From positions 1-64,000 of IMG/VR virus record IMGVR_UViG_3300044825_001015: 64,000 nucleotides of DNA; one strand, written 5' to 3'. Each line of letters begins with the position of its first letter. Position 1 is the first letter of the stretch. Below, one piece after another: positions 15,671 to 24,392 of this stretch. Made by a program: the position numbers and the translations under genes. The stretch comes from a virus. The notes under the pieces are model-generated. The model was not told the origin of the DNA and ran no database searches. It saw only the letters and a program-made list of their open reading frames with translations.

Positions 15671-16852
15671 ATGGCAAAAGTAGCAAGAGTATGGGATGGT
15701 TCTGAATGGGTTGTACTCTCTCCTGCGACTATAAATCCATACCCATCCCAAACAGGAAATTCTGGTAAATTTTTAAGCACAGATGGGTCTGCAGTATCAT
15801 GGCAAACAGTAGATTTATCTAGTAAGGCTAATATAAATTCTCCAGAATTTACTGGAATTCCAACTGCTCCAACTGCTGCACCAGGAACAAATAGCACCCA
15901 GATTGCTACTACAGGATTTGTTTATAATGAAATATCGCTATTGATAGATGCCGCCCCAGCAGCATTAAATACTTTAAATGAATTAGCAGCAGCACTAGGT
16001 GACGATGCAAATTTTGCCACCACAATAACAAATGCCGTATCAGGCAAAGAGCCTAGTATTCCAACAGGAACTACCCAACAATATTGGAGGGGAGATAAAA
16101 GTTGGCAAACATTAGATAAAAATGCGGTAGGATTAAGCAACGTAGAAAATACTGCTTTAAGTACATGGGCAGGATCAACAAATATAACTACTGTAGGAAC
16201 ATTAACAAATCTAACCGTAACAAATACTATTACAGGAAGTATTACTGGTAATGCTGGAACAGTAACAAATGGGGTATACACTACAGGATCATACTCTAAT
16301 CCATCCTGGATCACATCTCTTTCTGAAACAAAAGTTCTTCCAAGTCAGACAGGAAATTCTGGAAAGTATTTAACTACCAACGGAACGTCCACTTCTTGGA
16401 CAGAACTTAATGTATCTTTTAACTCACCATCTTTTACTGGGACACCTACTGCACCAACTCCTCCAACTGGAAATAATTCCACAAGAATAGCAACCACAGA
16501 ATTTGTTCAAAAGACTCTAGAAATAACACAACTAGATACATTTACGTTCGACGGGAAGACTTTAAGATTTCTTCCAACCTATCTGGGTCAGGTAGTGGAA
16601 ATAGACCACCCACTTAGGCTTTTACTAAACATTAATGGTATAATTCAGATAGTAGCCGAAAAACCAAGCACAGTCTGGCTATCTGGAATGGCAAGTTATG
16701 GTTATTACATAGATGATGAAGGATATGTAGTACTTCCAGAGCCACCAGAACCAGGATCGTACTTTGAGGCTAGGCTATTTCCAGGAGTGGATTTGCAAAA
16801 AAGACCAGAAACTTATCCATTCAGGGCAATTGATATATACTTAGGAGATTAA
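15671..16852 (+). CDS. Tail fibre protein sharing modules with the 9460 gene
   Basis: 393 aa from ATG 15671; an in-frame TTG 18 nt earlier lies inside the promoter and is rejected. Short N-terminus (MAKVARVWDGSEWVVLSP), then module one (NSGKFLSTDGSAVSW, SPEFTGIPTAPTAAPGTN, LNELAAALGDDANFATT, KNAVGLSNVENTALSTW) closely matching the 9460 protein. A shorter second copy follows (NSGKYLTTNGTSTSW, SPSFTGTPTAPTPPTGNN). The last 110 residues (FDGKTLRFLPTYLG to RAIDIYLGD) are a distinct beta domain, probably the tip. Confidence 0.8.
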   Translation: MAKVARVWDGSEWVVLSPATINPYPSQTGNSGKFLSTDGSAVSWQTVDLSSKANINSPEFTGIPTAPTAAPGTNSTQIATTGFVYNEISLLIDAAPAALNTLNELAAALGDDANFATTITNAVSGKEPSIPTGTTQQYWRGDKSWQTLDKNAVGLSNVENTALSTWAGSTNITTVGTLTNLTVTNTITGSITGNAGTVTNGVYTTGSYSNPSWITSLSETKVLPSQTGNSGKYLTTNGTSTSWTELNVSFNSPSFTGTPTAPTPPTGNNSTRIATTEFVQKTLEITQLDTFTFDGKTLRFLPTYLGQVVEIDHPLRLLLNINGIIQIVAEKPSTVWLSGMASYGYYIDDEGYVVLPEPPEPGSYFEARLFPGVDLQKRPETYPFRAIDIYLGD

Positions 16853-16856
16853 TTTA

Positions 16857-19800
16857 ATGGCTAGAAGAGTAATTGCAGAGGGTTATAGTTTTGATCCTGC
16901 TGAATCAACAATTGTTATAAATAGATTTATTAGACAAGAGCATTTGACTCTTATTACAAATGTGACCAGAAATACAGTTATCTTCAACTTTTCTGATCCA
17001 GCACTTAATGCTGTCACATATAATGCTCAGACATTAAATACCCGTCAGGGAGCGGTTCTTGATAGAGATACACTAACTTACTCACCGTCTTCAGGAACTA
17101 CAACAATAGAACTTAACTACAATACCTCTGGAATGTCTTCTACAGATAAATTACAGATTCTTGTAGACGAGCCATCAGAAACATTTAGACCAGATGAGGT
17201 TTATAGAGATCCTGTTGACAAACTAAGAGTCTCAACTCCACAGTCATTAATTGATACAGACTTTGAATACTCTCCACAGCCATCAAAATGGGAATCCCTA
17301 AGTTTAAGCCTAAATTATCCTTCATTTTATTCTAGAACGTCTGGAGCCTCAACGTTCGATCTTAATGCTATCTCTGGAGGAGGACAATCTCCAAGATCAA
17401 CAATTACAGTAACAACGAATGTTGCACATGGACTTAATGTTGGTGATGTAGTAGTTGTTCAAGATTCACTTAATCAACTAGCAGAGGGAACATTCTTAGT
17501 AGATACAGTTCCATCATCTACACAACTTACCTATACCGCTGCTGGAGTTGTAAATGGGTCTATTATAGATGGCTCCTACACAACAGTATATGGCGGAGGC
17601 ATCTTTGACGGTGCTAGAATTCCTATTGCTAATTCTGCTTCAGCAATTACATATTCTGGAACAAGAATTACAGTAGCAACAGCCGCACCACACGGACTTT
17701 TGCCTGGAACACCAATTCTTCTTAGAAATATTAGTGCAACCACAAATGCGCCAAATGGAAACTGGGTTGTAGATACAGTAGCAACACCAACAACATTTTC
17801 ATTTACTGCTGCAGCAACACCAACTGGAACACTATCATCTGGAACAAATTTCCAAAGCGCACTTCTTTATGTAAGACCAGAAGGATATCAGCAGCATAGA
17901 GCATTAGATGGTGGTGTTCTAATCACTACTGGAGGTCCATCTAATGGATCTCAAATTATTCGTCAAACAAGACGCTATTTCAGATATCAGTCTGGAAAAG
18001 GAATTCAGTACTCTACTGGCGTTAAATTTACTCCAACATTCGATATTGAATCAATATCAGCAACAGGAAATATTGTAACTATTACTACTATTCAAGATCA
18101 TAATTTGCAAGTTGGAACATCAATAAAAGTAGAGGGAATTATTTCAGCCGCTGGAAATGCAGATAGTGATATTTATAATATTACTGCTGTAGTAGCATCT
18201 ATTACTGGATCTAAGTCATTTACATATAATACAACTTCTGTTCCAACAGATACTGCTCCAGGTGGAACTAATATCTATGTTACAGCAGTAAACTGGAAGG
18301 GATCTGCAGTAAGGGCTGGACTGTTTGATGATCAGAACGGATTCTTCTTTGAGTATGATGGTCAAACATTATATGCATGTAGAAGAGACTCAGTAAAGGA
18401 ATTATTTGGTAGAGTAAGTGTTACCAATGGATCAAGTTCAGTTACTGGAACAGGAACAAGATTTACAGAGCAAGTGGTTGCTGGAGAATATGTTGTAATC
18501 AAGGGTCAAAGTTATATGGTTACATCAATTATTTCTAACACATCCATGACAATTGCACCAGCATACCGTGGAGCAACAAGATCAAATTGTAGATATCTTA
18601 AGACTCAAACTTATAAGATTCCTCAATCTGCATGGAATATGGACCCTGTGGATGGAACTGGCCCATCTGGATACAATATAGATGTTTCAAAGATGCAGAT
18701 GGTTTACATCGATTACACTTGGTATGGTGCAGGACACATTAGATTTGGATTCCGTGGACCTAATGGAGATATTTATTATGCCCATAAGATGCCAAATAAC
18801 AATGTAAATACCGCAGCATATATGCGCTCTGGAAACTTGCCAGGTAGATTTGAGGCTATTAACTATGGCCCAACTACAAGATTAGTTGCTGGTGCAACAG
18901 TCGCAAGAGGTTCTGCATTGTTACCAGCGCATGGAACATTGTATGTAGAGGATGCTGCAAATTGGCCTTCAGAGGGATATATTCTAGTTAAAGACAATGT
19001 AAATTGTGAAATGATAAGGTACCAGAGCCTTGGAGAATATAATGTTTTAGCAAGAGGGTACCCACTATCTAATTTAACTAGAAGAGTTACATATTCATAT
19101 GCTGGAATTAATCCATCAGGATCATTCTCTTCAACAGCATATACTTTATCTGGAACTACTTCAAACGTTACATTCACTCCAGATTCTGGAATGGGTGGAG
19201 TAGGAACTGATGGGCAAGTTTCTGTACAGTATATTTATAGTGATTGTGCCCCAGTTGTTAGCCATTGGGGTGTGTCTGTAATCATGGACGGTAGATATGA
19301 TGATGATAAGTCTATTATTTTCACCGCTGGTATGAATAGATATATGTCAATTGCTGCTGGTGCCCAAAGACCGCTCCTAGCAATTAGAATTGCACCTTCA
19401 GTTGATGCCGGAATTGGAAAGAACTTTGGAATTAGAGAAATTGTAAATAGAATGCAGTTAACTCTTAACTCCATGGAAGTTTTCTCACAGGGACAGTTTT
19501 TGATTGAAGGAATTCTTAATCCACAGACAATCGGCGGCGGCAGTTTAACACTTCCTGCAAACTGGGAAACTATATCAGTAGGATCAGGATCATTGGCCCA
19601 GGTTGTATACTTCGATGGAACTGCCCCATATAGTGCAACTGCAGCAACAGCAAGTGGTACATTTACTGGAGGAGACAGGGTGTTTGCTTTCTATGCAGAA
19701 AACTCTGGTGGAACAAACCCATCTGCTACCTCGTTTGATCTATCAAAGGCTAGAGATCTAGGAACATCTATTCTAAGTGGTGACGGACAGGCTGGAAATA

Positions 19801-19916
19801 TCAATCCTGGATTCCCAGCAGGCCCAGATATTCTACTTATCACAGCAAGAAACCTTGCGGCTACTGGAAATGCTAATATTGCTGCAAGAATTTCATGGAC
19901 AGAAGCACAGGCATAA
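16857..19916 (+). CDS. Large virion/tail fibre protein with repeated HG-loop domains
   Basis: 1019 aa, SD AGGAG. Starts MARRVIAEGYSFDPAESTIV. Three repeats of one beta domain are visible: TTNVAHGLNVGDVVVVQ (about 183-199), ATAAPHGLLPGTPILLRN (about 275-292) and TTIQDHNLQVGTSIKVEG (about 408-425). The pattern of a loop H-G/N-L then V/PGxxhxh is like small barrels found in fibre and baseplate proteins. The C-terminal half, with conserved-looking WYGAGHIRFGFRGPNG and HWGVSVIMDGRYDDDKSIIF, resembles large structural proteins of cyanophages and other marine myoviruses. Likely a major component of the adsorption apparatus. Confidence 0.7.
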   Translation: MARRVIAEGYSFDPAESTIVINRFIRQEHLTLITNVTRNTVIFNFSDPALNAVTYNAQTLNTRQGAVLDRDTLTYSPSSGTTTIELNYNTSGMSSTDKLQILVDEPSETFRPDEVYRDPVDKLRVSTPQSLIDTDFEYSPQPSKWESLSLSLNYPSFYSRTSGASTFDLNAISGGGQSPRSTITVTTNVAHGLNVGDVVVVQDSLNQLAEGTFLVDTVPSSTQLTYTAAGVVNGSIIDGSYTTVYGGGIFDGARIPIANSASAITYSGTRITVATAAPHGLLPGTPILLRNISATTNAPNGNWVVDTVATPTTFSFTAAATPTGTLSSGTNFQSALLYVRPEGYQQHRALDGGVLITTGGPSNGSQIIRQTRRYFRYQSGKGIQYSTGVKFTPTFDIESISATGNIVTITTIQDHNLQVGTSIKVEGIISAAGNADSDIYNITAVVASITGSKSFTYNTTSVPTDTAPGGTNIYVTAVNWKGSAVRAGLFDDQNGFFFEYDGQTLYACRRDSVKELFGRVSVTNGSSSVTGTGTRFTEQVVAGEYVVIKGQSYMVTSIISNTSMTIAPAYRGATRSNCRYLKTQTYKIPQSAWNMDPVDGTGPSGYNIDVSKMQMVYIDYTWYGAGHIRFGFRGPNGDIYYAHKMPNNNVNTAAYMRSGNLPGRFEAINYGPTTRLVAGATVARGSALLPAHGTLYVEDAANWPSEGYILVKDNVNCEMIRYQSLGEYNVLARGYPLSNLTRRVTYSYAGINPSGSFSSTAYTLSGTTSNVTFTPDSGMGGVGTDGQVSVQYIYSDCAPVVSHWGVSVIMDGRYDDDKSIIFTAGMNRYMSIAAGAQRPLLAIRIAPSVDAGIGKNFGIREIVNRMQLTLNSMEVFSQGQFLIEGILNPQTIGGGSLTLPANWETISVGSGSLAQVVYFDGTAPYSATAATASGTFTGGDRVFAFYAENSGGTNPSATSFDLSKARDLGTSILSGDGQAGNINPGFPAGPDILLITARNLAATGNANIAARISWTEAQA

Positions 19917-19931
19917 GAAAGGAATATTTAA

Positions 19932-20564
19932 ATGCCAATTAATAGAATTAGATTAGATGATGTTGATATTAGAAACATTACGTCTACTACATCATTGCTA
20001 AATACTACATTAGGTCAGGTTCAAGAAGATGTGGCAAATAATCTAATATCTACTAATAACTCTATTGCACAACTACAATCAGATTTAAGAAATCTTGATG
20101 GGGAAGTAGATACAAAGGCAAATATAAATAGTCCTACATTTACTGGTACCGTAACTGCTGGAAGCACATTAATTACAAATGAAGTAGTTGAAAATTACTT
20201 ACTTCGTGGTGAAGGTGCTACTGGAACTTTAAATATAAATATTTCAGATTCATCAATACACTACTATGTAAATAATTCTAGTGCTAACTGGACATTTAAT
20301 TTTAGAGCAAGTGATTCTGTTTCTTTAAACACATTCCTTTCTGGTGGTCAGGCGGTAACTGCAACAATATTAATTACTAATGGTGCTACCCCATTTAGAC
20401 CAACAGCATTTCAAGTAGATGGAGTTTCAACTACCGTAAGATGGGCAGACGCTCTTGTACCAGCATCTGGAAATGCAAATAGTATTGATATTTATTCATT
20501 TAGTATACTTAAGACAGGAAACAACACATTTGTTGTGCTAGGTAGTTTTGCAAGGTTTGCGTAA
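19932..20564 (+). CDS. Fibre-end protein, second paralogue
   Basis: 210 aa, SD GAAAGGA. N-terminal helical stretch (LLNTTLGQVQEDVANNL to LRNLDGEVDT) likely to trimerise, a single fibre repeat SPTFTGTVTAG, then a C-terminal domain of about 130 residues homologous to the protein at 11158 (YYVNNSSANWTFNFR, FQVDGVSTTVRW, VLGSFARFA). Stop overlaps the next start as TAATG, again as in the first copy. Confidence 0.7.
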   Translation: MPINRIRLDDVDIRNITSTTSLLNTTLGQVQEDVANNLISTNNSIAQLQSDLRNLDGEVDTKANINSPTFTGTVTAGSTLITNEVVENYLLRGEGATGTLNINISDSSIHYYVNNSSANWTFNFRASDSVSLNTFLSGGQAVTATILITNGATPFRPTAFQVDGVSTTVRWADALVPASGNANSIDIYSFSILKTGNNTFVVLGSFARFA

Positions 20565-21481
20565 TGCCTTTTATATCTAAGTTTAGTGGACATGGGAGGG
20601 TTCCTGGAATTCATAAGCCAGAGGCACCACCAACTCCTACACTATCCGCAACTGCTTCAACAATAAACAGCCTAACATTTACGATAAATAACTATGTTGC
20701 AAATTGGACATATGTAATAAGCATATCTCCTAGTGCTGGAACAATATCTCGTACTGATGGAACAGTAAGTGTTACTGGGTTAAATTCAAGTACAACATAT
20801 ACTCTTACTGTAACAGCAAGAAATTCTGGAGGCGAGGCCACAAATACTGTAAATGGAACTACTGGAACTCCACCACCATTCTTCCCTTCATTTGCTCCAT
20901 TCTTTCCCTTCTTCCCAAGTTTTCCCTTCTTCCCATTTTTCCCAAGTTTTCCGTTCTTCCCATTTTTCCCAAGTTTTCCGTCGTTTCCATTCTTCCCCAA
21001 CTTTGTTAGGCCAGGGCCAGCACCAGTAAAAACTGCACCATCTGCAGCGTTATCAGATATACAAAGCATACAAATATTAACATCAGAATATGGATATTTG
21101 GATGCAAAGTATTTAACTGAAGAGGACAAATTAAAGTCATATGCATTAGAAGGAATCGGTACCAATAAAGTAAACATTATTGAAGACATAGATACTGAAA
21201 TAATAAAAATAGATTCTCATAGTGATGTTAGTAATATTTATTTTATTAATAACGAGGGCTATTCTTCAAACTGCTACCTACTCTGTAGAAGGAACGATAT
21301 AATAGATTTTATTAATGTTAAAGAGATAAGCGAATCTGACAAAATTTTTAATTACGAAAATAAAGATTTTGTTGATATAAAATCTTATAGATCAGAAAGC
21401 GTTTCTGGTATTATTTATAATATAGAATGTCTACCAATTAACTACTATGTGATACACAGTAGTTTAGGTTACTTTAAATAA
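20564..21481 (+). CDS. FnIII-like protein with Phe-Pro repeats and possible Hint-like C-terminus
   Basis: 305 aa. Residues 20-105 look like a fibronectin III/Ig domain (PTLSATASTINSLTFTINNY, GLNSSTTYTLTVTARNSGG). Residues about 106-148 are nearly pure Phe, Pro and Ser in a 9-residue repeat (FFPSFPFFP), encoded by a 27-nt tandem repeat. The C-terminal 135 residues (SIQILTSEYGYLDAKYL, then CYLLCRRNDIIDFINVKEIS and SGIIYNIECLPINYYVIH) resemble the later strands of Hint (intein/hedgehog) domains, but no N-terminal catalytic cysteine or block-B histidine is clear. TAATG-coupled to the fibre-end protein. Hint assignment is tentative. Confidence 0.55.
   Translation: MPFISKFSGHGRVPGIHKPEAPPTPTLSATASTINSLTFTINNYVANWTYVISISPSAGTISRTDGTVSVTGLNSSTTYTLTVTARNSGGEATNTVNGTTGTPPPFFPSFAPFFPFFPSFPFFPFFPSFPFFPFFPSFPSFPFFPNFVRPGPAPVKTAPSAALSDIQSIQILTSEYGYLDAKYLTEEDKLKSYALEGIGTNKVNIIEDIDTEIIKIDSHSDVSNIYFINNEGYSSNCYLLCRRNDIIDFINVKEISESDKIFNYENKDFVDIKSYRSESVSGIIYNIECLPINYYVIHSSLGYFK
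20912..20990 (+). repeat. 27-nt tandem repeat in a polypyrimidine tract
   Basis: The 12-mer TTCCCAAGTTTT occurs at 20912, 20939 and 20966, an exact 27-nt period, inside about 125 nt that are almost all C and T on the plus strand. It codes the FFPSFPFFP repeat. The tract may expand or contract by slippage, and such mirror-like pyrimidine runs can in principle form triplex DNA. Confidence 0.85.
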
Positions 21482-21496
21482 AGAAAGAAAATAAAT

Positions 21497-22225
21497 ATGA
21501 ATGAGTGGCTTGATAAGTCTCGTGAAGAGACTGATACTAGGCGTATGCCAGATAAATATTTAGACGAAATTATTGTATCCAACCCAGCATTAGGAATTAA
21601 TGTATATAGAAATGCTATACCTAAAGATTCATGTAAAAAAACTATATCAACTTTAGAAAAGGTTCTTAACTCTACTGGTCCTTATAGTTGGCAGCCAGCA
21701 AATGTTACTGAATCTGATGACCCGTTATTAGAGGCAAGATACTGTGTTGATTTTAAAATTGGTCAAAAAAATCTAGGTGAAGTAAATCAATATAATAAAA
21801 AATTGTATGAATTACATGAAGACATATTCCAGTATGTCTATAAGTGTTCTGTAGATTATGGAAGATACTGGGGTGTCGGACTGAACTACTTTGAGGTATT
21901 TAATTTTGTTAGATATGAAAGTCCTGGTCAACACTTTAATATTCATGCAGATCATGGACCAGCATATGTAACAACAATATCTGCAGTAGCATACTTAAAT
22001 GATGACTATGAAGGTGGAGAGTTATATTTCCCTAGATTTAATTTAACAATAAAGCCAGAGGCTGGAGATATAGTATTTTTCCCATCTACATTTATTTATG
22101 AGCATTCATCTGAGCCAATGATATCTGGAACTAAATATTCAGTAGTTATAATGACTGATTATAATTCTAGAGGTGGTCTTAGGTATTACCCATACAGACA
22201 AAATGAAGAAACTTTAATTTATTAG
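21497..22225 (+). CDS. 2-oxoglutarate/Fe(II) oxygenase, fibre-locus copy 2
   Basis: 242 aa. Iron ligands H150-x-D152 (FNIHADHG) and H203 (YEHSSEP), cosubstrate lysine K213 ten residues later, and the DDYEGGELYFPRFNLTIKPEAGD strand pair typical of prolyl-4-hydroxylase-type enzymes. Weak SD (AAAGAAAG). The C-terminal part adds a Tyr/Arg-rich tail (GGLRYYPYRQNEE). Closely related to the next gene, so a tandem duplication is likely. Confidence 0.88.
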   Translation: MNEWLDKSREETDTRRMPDKYLDEIIVSNPALGINVYRNAIPKDSCKKTISTLEKVLNSTGPYSWQPANVTESDDPLLEARYCVDFKIGQKNLGEVNQYNKKLYELHEDIFQYVYKCSVDYGRYWGVGLNYFEVFNFVRYESPGQHFNIHADHGPAYVTTISAVAYLNDDYEGGELYFPRFNLTIKPEAGDIVFFPSTFIYEHSSEPMISGTKYSVVIMTDYNSRGGLRYYPYRQNEETLIY

Positions 22226-22232
22226 GATTTAT

Positions 22233-22931
22233 ATGGAAGATATAAAAGATATAGAAAATAATATTAAAAATTTTTATTCTTATTCTGGACAAACATGGTC
22301 TTCATATGAAGAGGTTGCAAATGGTATATATGTTTTCCATGACTTAATCCCTAGTGTATCGGTAAAAATGCTAGAAGATGTTATGTCTGATACCTATAAT
22401 CCATATTCTTATTCCAAGGCTATGGTGGGGTATCAAATGCATATACCAGAGTACAGAGATTGCTTGGACTTTAAATATAAAAAAACAGATATTGAAAATG
22501 ACAATAGTATATCTGGAATGATGCTTAAGAAACTATGGGATATGATTTATAACAAATCATTGCCTGCCGTTAAAAAATATTGTGAAGATTTTAATATAGG
22601 AGAACTTAGGTACTGGGAGTCTATGAATTTTGTTAAGTATGGCCCTGGTCAACATTTTCAGGAGCATCATGACCATGGTTTTTCTTATAATTGTGTAGTT
22701 TCTTTAGTAGGATATCCAAATGATGATTATGAGGGTGGAGAGATATATTTTAGAAGGCAGGGTTTAGAAATAAAGCCAAAAGCAGGGGACCTGTTTGTGT
22801 TTCCATCAAATTTCATGTATCCACATAGAGCAATGCCAGTAAAAAGCGGTAATAAGTACTCTATAGTCACGATGCTTGATTACTCAGATAAGTTTCACAA
22901 GCCAGAATTTTATCAGGAAACCAATTCATGA
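22233..22931 (+). CDS. 2-oxoglutarate/Fe(II) oxygenase, fibre-locus copy 3
   Basis: 232 aa, 7 nt after copy 2, SD AGGA. Iron ligands H145-x-D147 (QEHHDHG) and H198 (MYPHRAMPV), K208 ten residues later, strand pair DDYEGGEIYFRRQGLEIKPKAGD. Shares with copy 2 the region before the triad (RYW...NFV-Y-PGQHF). ATGA overlap with the next gene. All catalytic residues are intact, so activity is expected; substrate unknown. Confidence 0.88.
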   Translation: MEDIKDIENNIKNFYSYSGQTWSSYEEVANGIYVFHDLIPSVSVKMLEDVMSDTYNPYSYSKAMVGYQMHIPEYRDCLDFKYKKTDIENDNSISGMMLKKLWDMIYNKSLPAVKKYCEDFNIGELRYWESMNFVKYGPGQHFQEHHDHGFSYNCVVSLVGYPNDDYEGGEIYFRRQGLEIKPKAGDLFVFPSNFMYPHRAMPVKSGNKYSIVTMLDYSDKFHKPEFYQETNS

Positions 22932-23641
22932 ATTTAATAGATGCATATCAATCAGAAGAATCAGTTGTAAATATTGATCAACTTCCTATGTCAAGAGACT
23001 GGATGGATAGGACATTTAGTAAGCATTCCTATCATTGCTTTCCGATGACTTTATCTAATAGATTAGGATGGGGAATATCCTTAAAACATGACTTCTGCTT
23101 TATATGGGATGGTGAAGAGTCTTCTAGTTCTCATCATATTAATATAATTAAAGGTCAAGATTATGTAAGTAATCTTAGAGGAAACAAAACAATAAGCATA
23201 GATACTGGACTATATATTTCTCCACAAAAAAATATTTCAATATTAACTATGCCTCCTCCCAATATTTTTATTGAAGGTCTGCAATGCATAAGTACTATTA
23301 TTAGCACATCTGCAATGGTCGGGCCTCTTCCAATAGCATTGATGGCTAATATTCCAAACAAAAAAATCTATATTAAGGCAGGAACAATATTGGCTAGCAT
23401 CCTTCCTGTTAAACTTTCTGAAATGAATGAGACAGAACTTCACATTAAAAAAGGAATACCTCCCTTTATGATGACTAAAGAATGGACAGACAACTTTGAA
23501 GAAAGAAGTAAAGTTTCAATGGAGGTAAATTCCAAGGGAGGGTGGAATGATTTTTATAGAGATGCTATAGACCATAGAGGTGTAAGGCATGGAGAGCATG
23601 AGGCTAAAAAAATAATTATGAAGGTAGTCCATGAAGATTAA
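22928..23641 (+). CDS. DUF6065-like beta-fold protein, copy C
   Basis: 237 aa. This copy best fits DUF6065: MSRDWMDRTFSKHSYHCFPM, LSNRLGWGISLKHDFCFIWDG, a beta segment SILTMPPPNIFIEGLQCIS, and IPNKKIYIKAGTILASILPVK, then a charged helical C-terminus. It lacks the PxWY and GVVDTD motifs of copies A, B and D but keeps the order of strands. ATGA-coupled to an oxygenase and overlapping copy D by 11 nt. Function unknown. Confidence 0.55.
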   Translation: MNLIDAYQSEESVVNIDQLPMSRDWMDRTFSKHSYHCFPMTLSNRLGWGISLKHDFCFIWDGEESSSSHHINIIKGQDYVSNLRGNKTISIDTGLYISPQKNISILTMPPPNIFIEGLQCISTIISTSAMVGPLPIALMANIPNKKIYIKAGTILASILPVKLSEMNETELHIKKGIPPFMMTKEWTDNFEERSKVSMEVNSKGGWNDFYRDAIDHRGVRHGEHEAKKIIMKVVHED

Positions 23642-24353
23642 TTTCATATCTAATAGGCCATGGTTAAATAAAAAAAGTAAAACTAATCCAGAACCCTCAG
23701 TAAAAAATATACCTGACTGGTATATAAAAGAGAGTAGATATGTTAAAGATGATTTAGGAAACTATACCCTAGATCAATACGGACATAAAGTTCCTTCCTG
23801 GAAAGGCTGTCCAGCAATATATGACATTATTGGTACTGGGTATGTATTGAAAACACCATGTGACATTGAATTTTACCAAGATGGCGATGATTTTAAAGTA
23901 AAACTTAACAAAAGATATTCAGATTTCATACAGTATAGGCCAGACTGGTCATTGCATGGATTTCCTAAGCCAGAGGGATATAGAAAGGACCACTTTGCTT
24001 GGTGGCCTGATTGGGCAATAGAAGTTCCAGATGGATATAGCGTTTTATACTCTCAGCCATTCAATAGATTTGACCTACCATTTTTAAATACTACTGGAAT
24101 TGTAGACAACGATAAGGTAAACCTTCCAGGAACTATGCCATTTTTTGTAAGAGAGGGATGGGAGGGAGTAATAAAGCAAGGTACCCCATATCTACAAATT
24201 TTACCATTTAAAAGAGAAGATTGGGATTCTGACTATATTTTCCCAGATGAATACGAAATGTATGAAAAAAATATGAAGAATATTGAAAAGTATAGAGTAC
24301 CTGGAGGGGGAGTCTATCTTAATCAAGTATGGTCTAAGAGAAGGTACTCATAG
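23631..24353 (+). CDS. DUF6065-like beta-fold protein, copy D
   Basis: 240 aa. N-terminal KNIPDWYIKESRY, central SQPFNRFDLPFLNTTGIVDND, closing WEGVIKQGTPYLQILPFKREDW, and C-terminal GGVYLNQVWSKRRY: the same motif order as copy A (13527), with which it shares NRFDLPF word for word. Last gene of the second accessory cassette. Confidence 0.55.
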   Translation: MKINFISNRPWLNKKSKTNPEPSVKNIPDWYIKESRYVKDDLGNYTLDQYGHKVPSWKGCPAIYDIIGTGYVLKTPCDIEFYQDGDDFKVKLNKRYSDFIQYRPDWSLHGFPKPEGYRKDHFAWWPDWAIEVPDGYSVLYSQPFNRFDLPFLNTTGIVDNDKVNLPGTMPFFVREGWEGVIKQGTPYLQILPFKREDWDSDYIFPDEYEMYEKNMKNIEKYRVPGGGVYLNQVWSKRRYS

Positions 24354-24377
24354 TTCATACTAATTTTGCCATAAATA

Positions 24378-24386
24378 GGATATAAT
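24378..24386 (+). promoter_or_regulatory. Leaderless promoter -10
   Basis: GGA-TATAAT, then exactly 6 nt, then ATG at 24393. The nearest GGA is part of the promoter and too far for an SD. Predicted leaderless transcript for the 811-aa virion protein. Confidence 0.6.
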
Positions 24387-24392
24387 TATAAT

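Noticed and set aside
20912-20990. CRISPR-like short repeats
   Set aside because: The repeats are contiguous 27-nt coding units without spacers of unique sequence.
20692-21189. 165-aa minus-strand ORF with GKLGKNGK repeats
   Set aside because: Exact antisense of the Phe-Pro tandem repeat; no promoter or SD and all neighbours run rightward.
9460-24353. Diversity-generating retroelement acting on fibre genes
   Set aside because: No reverse transcriptase and no A-biased variable/template repeat pair was seen.
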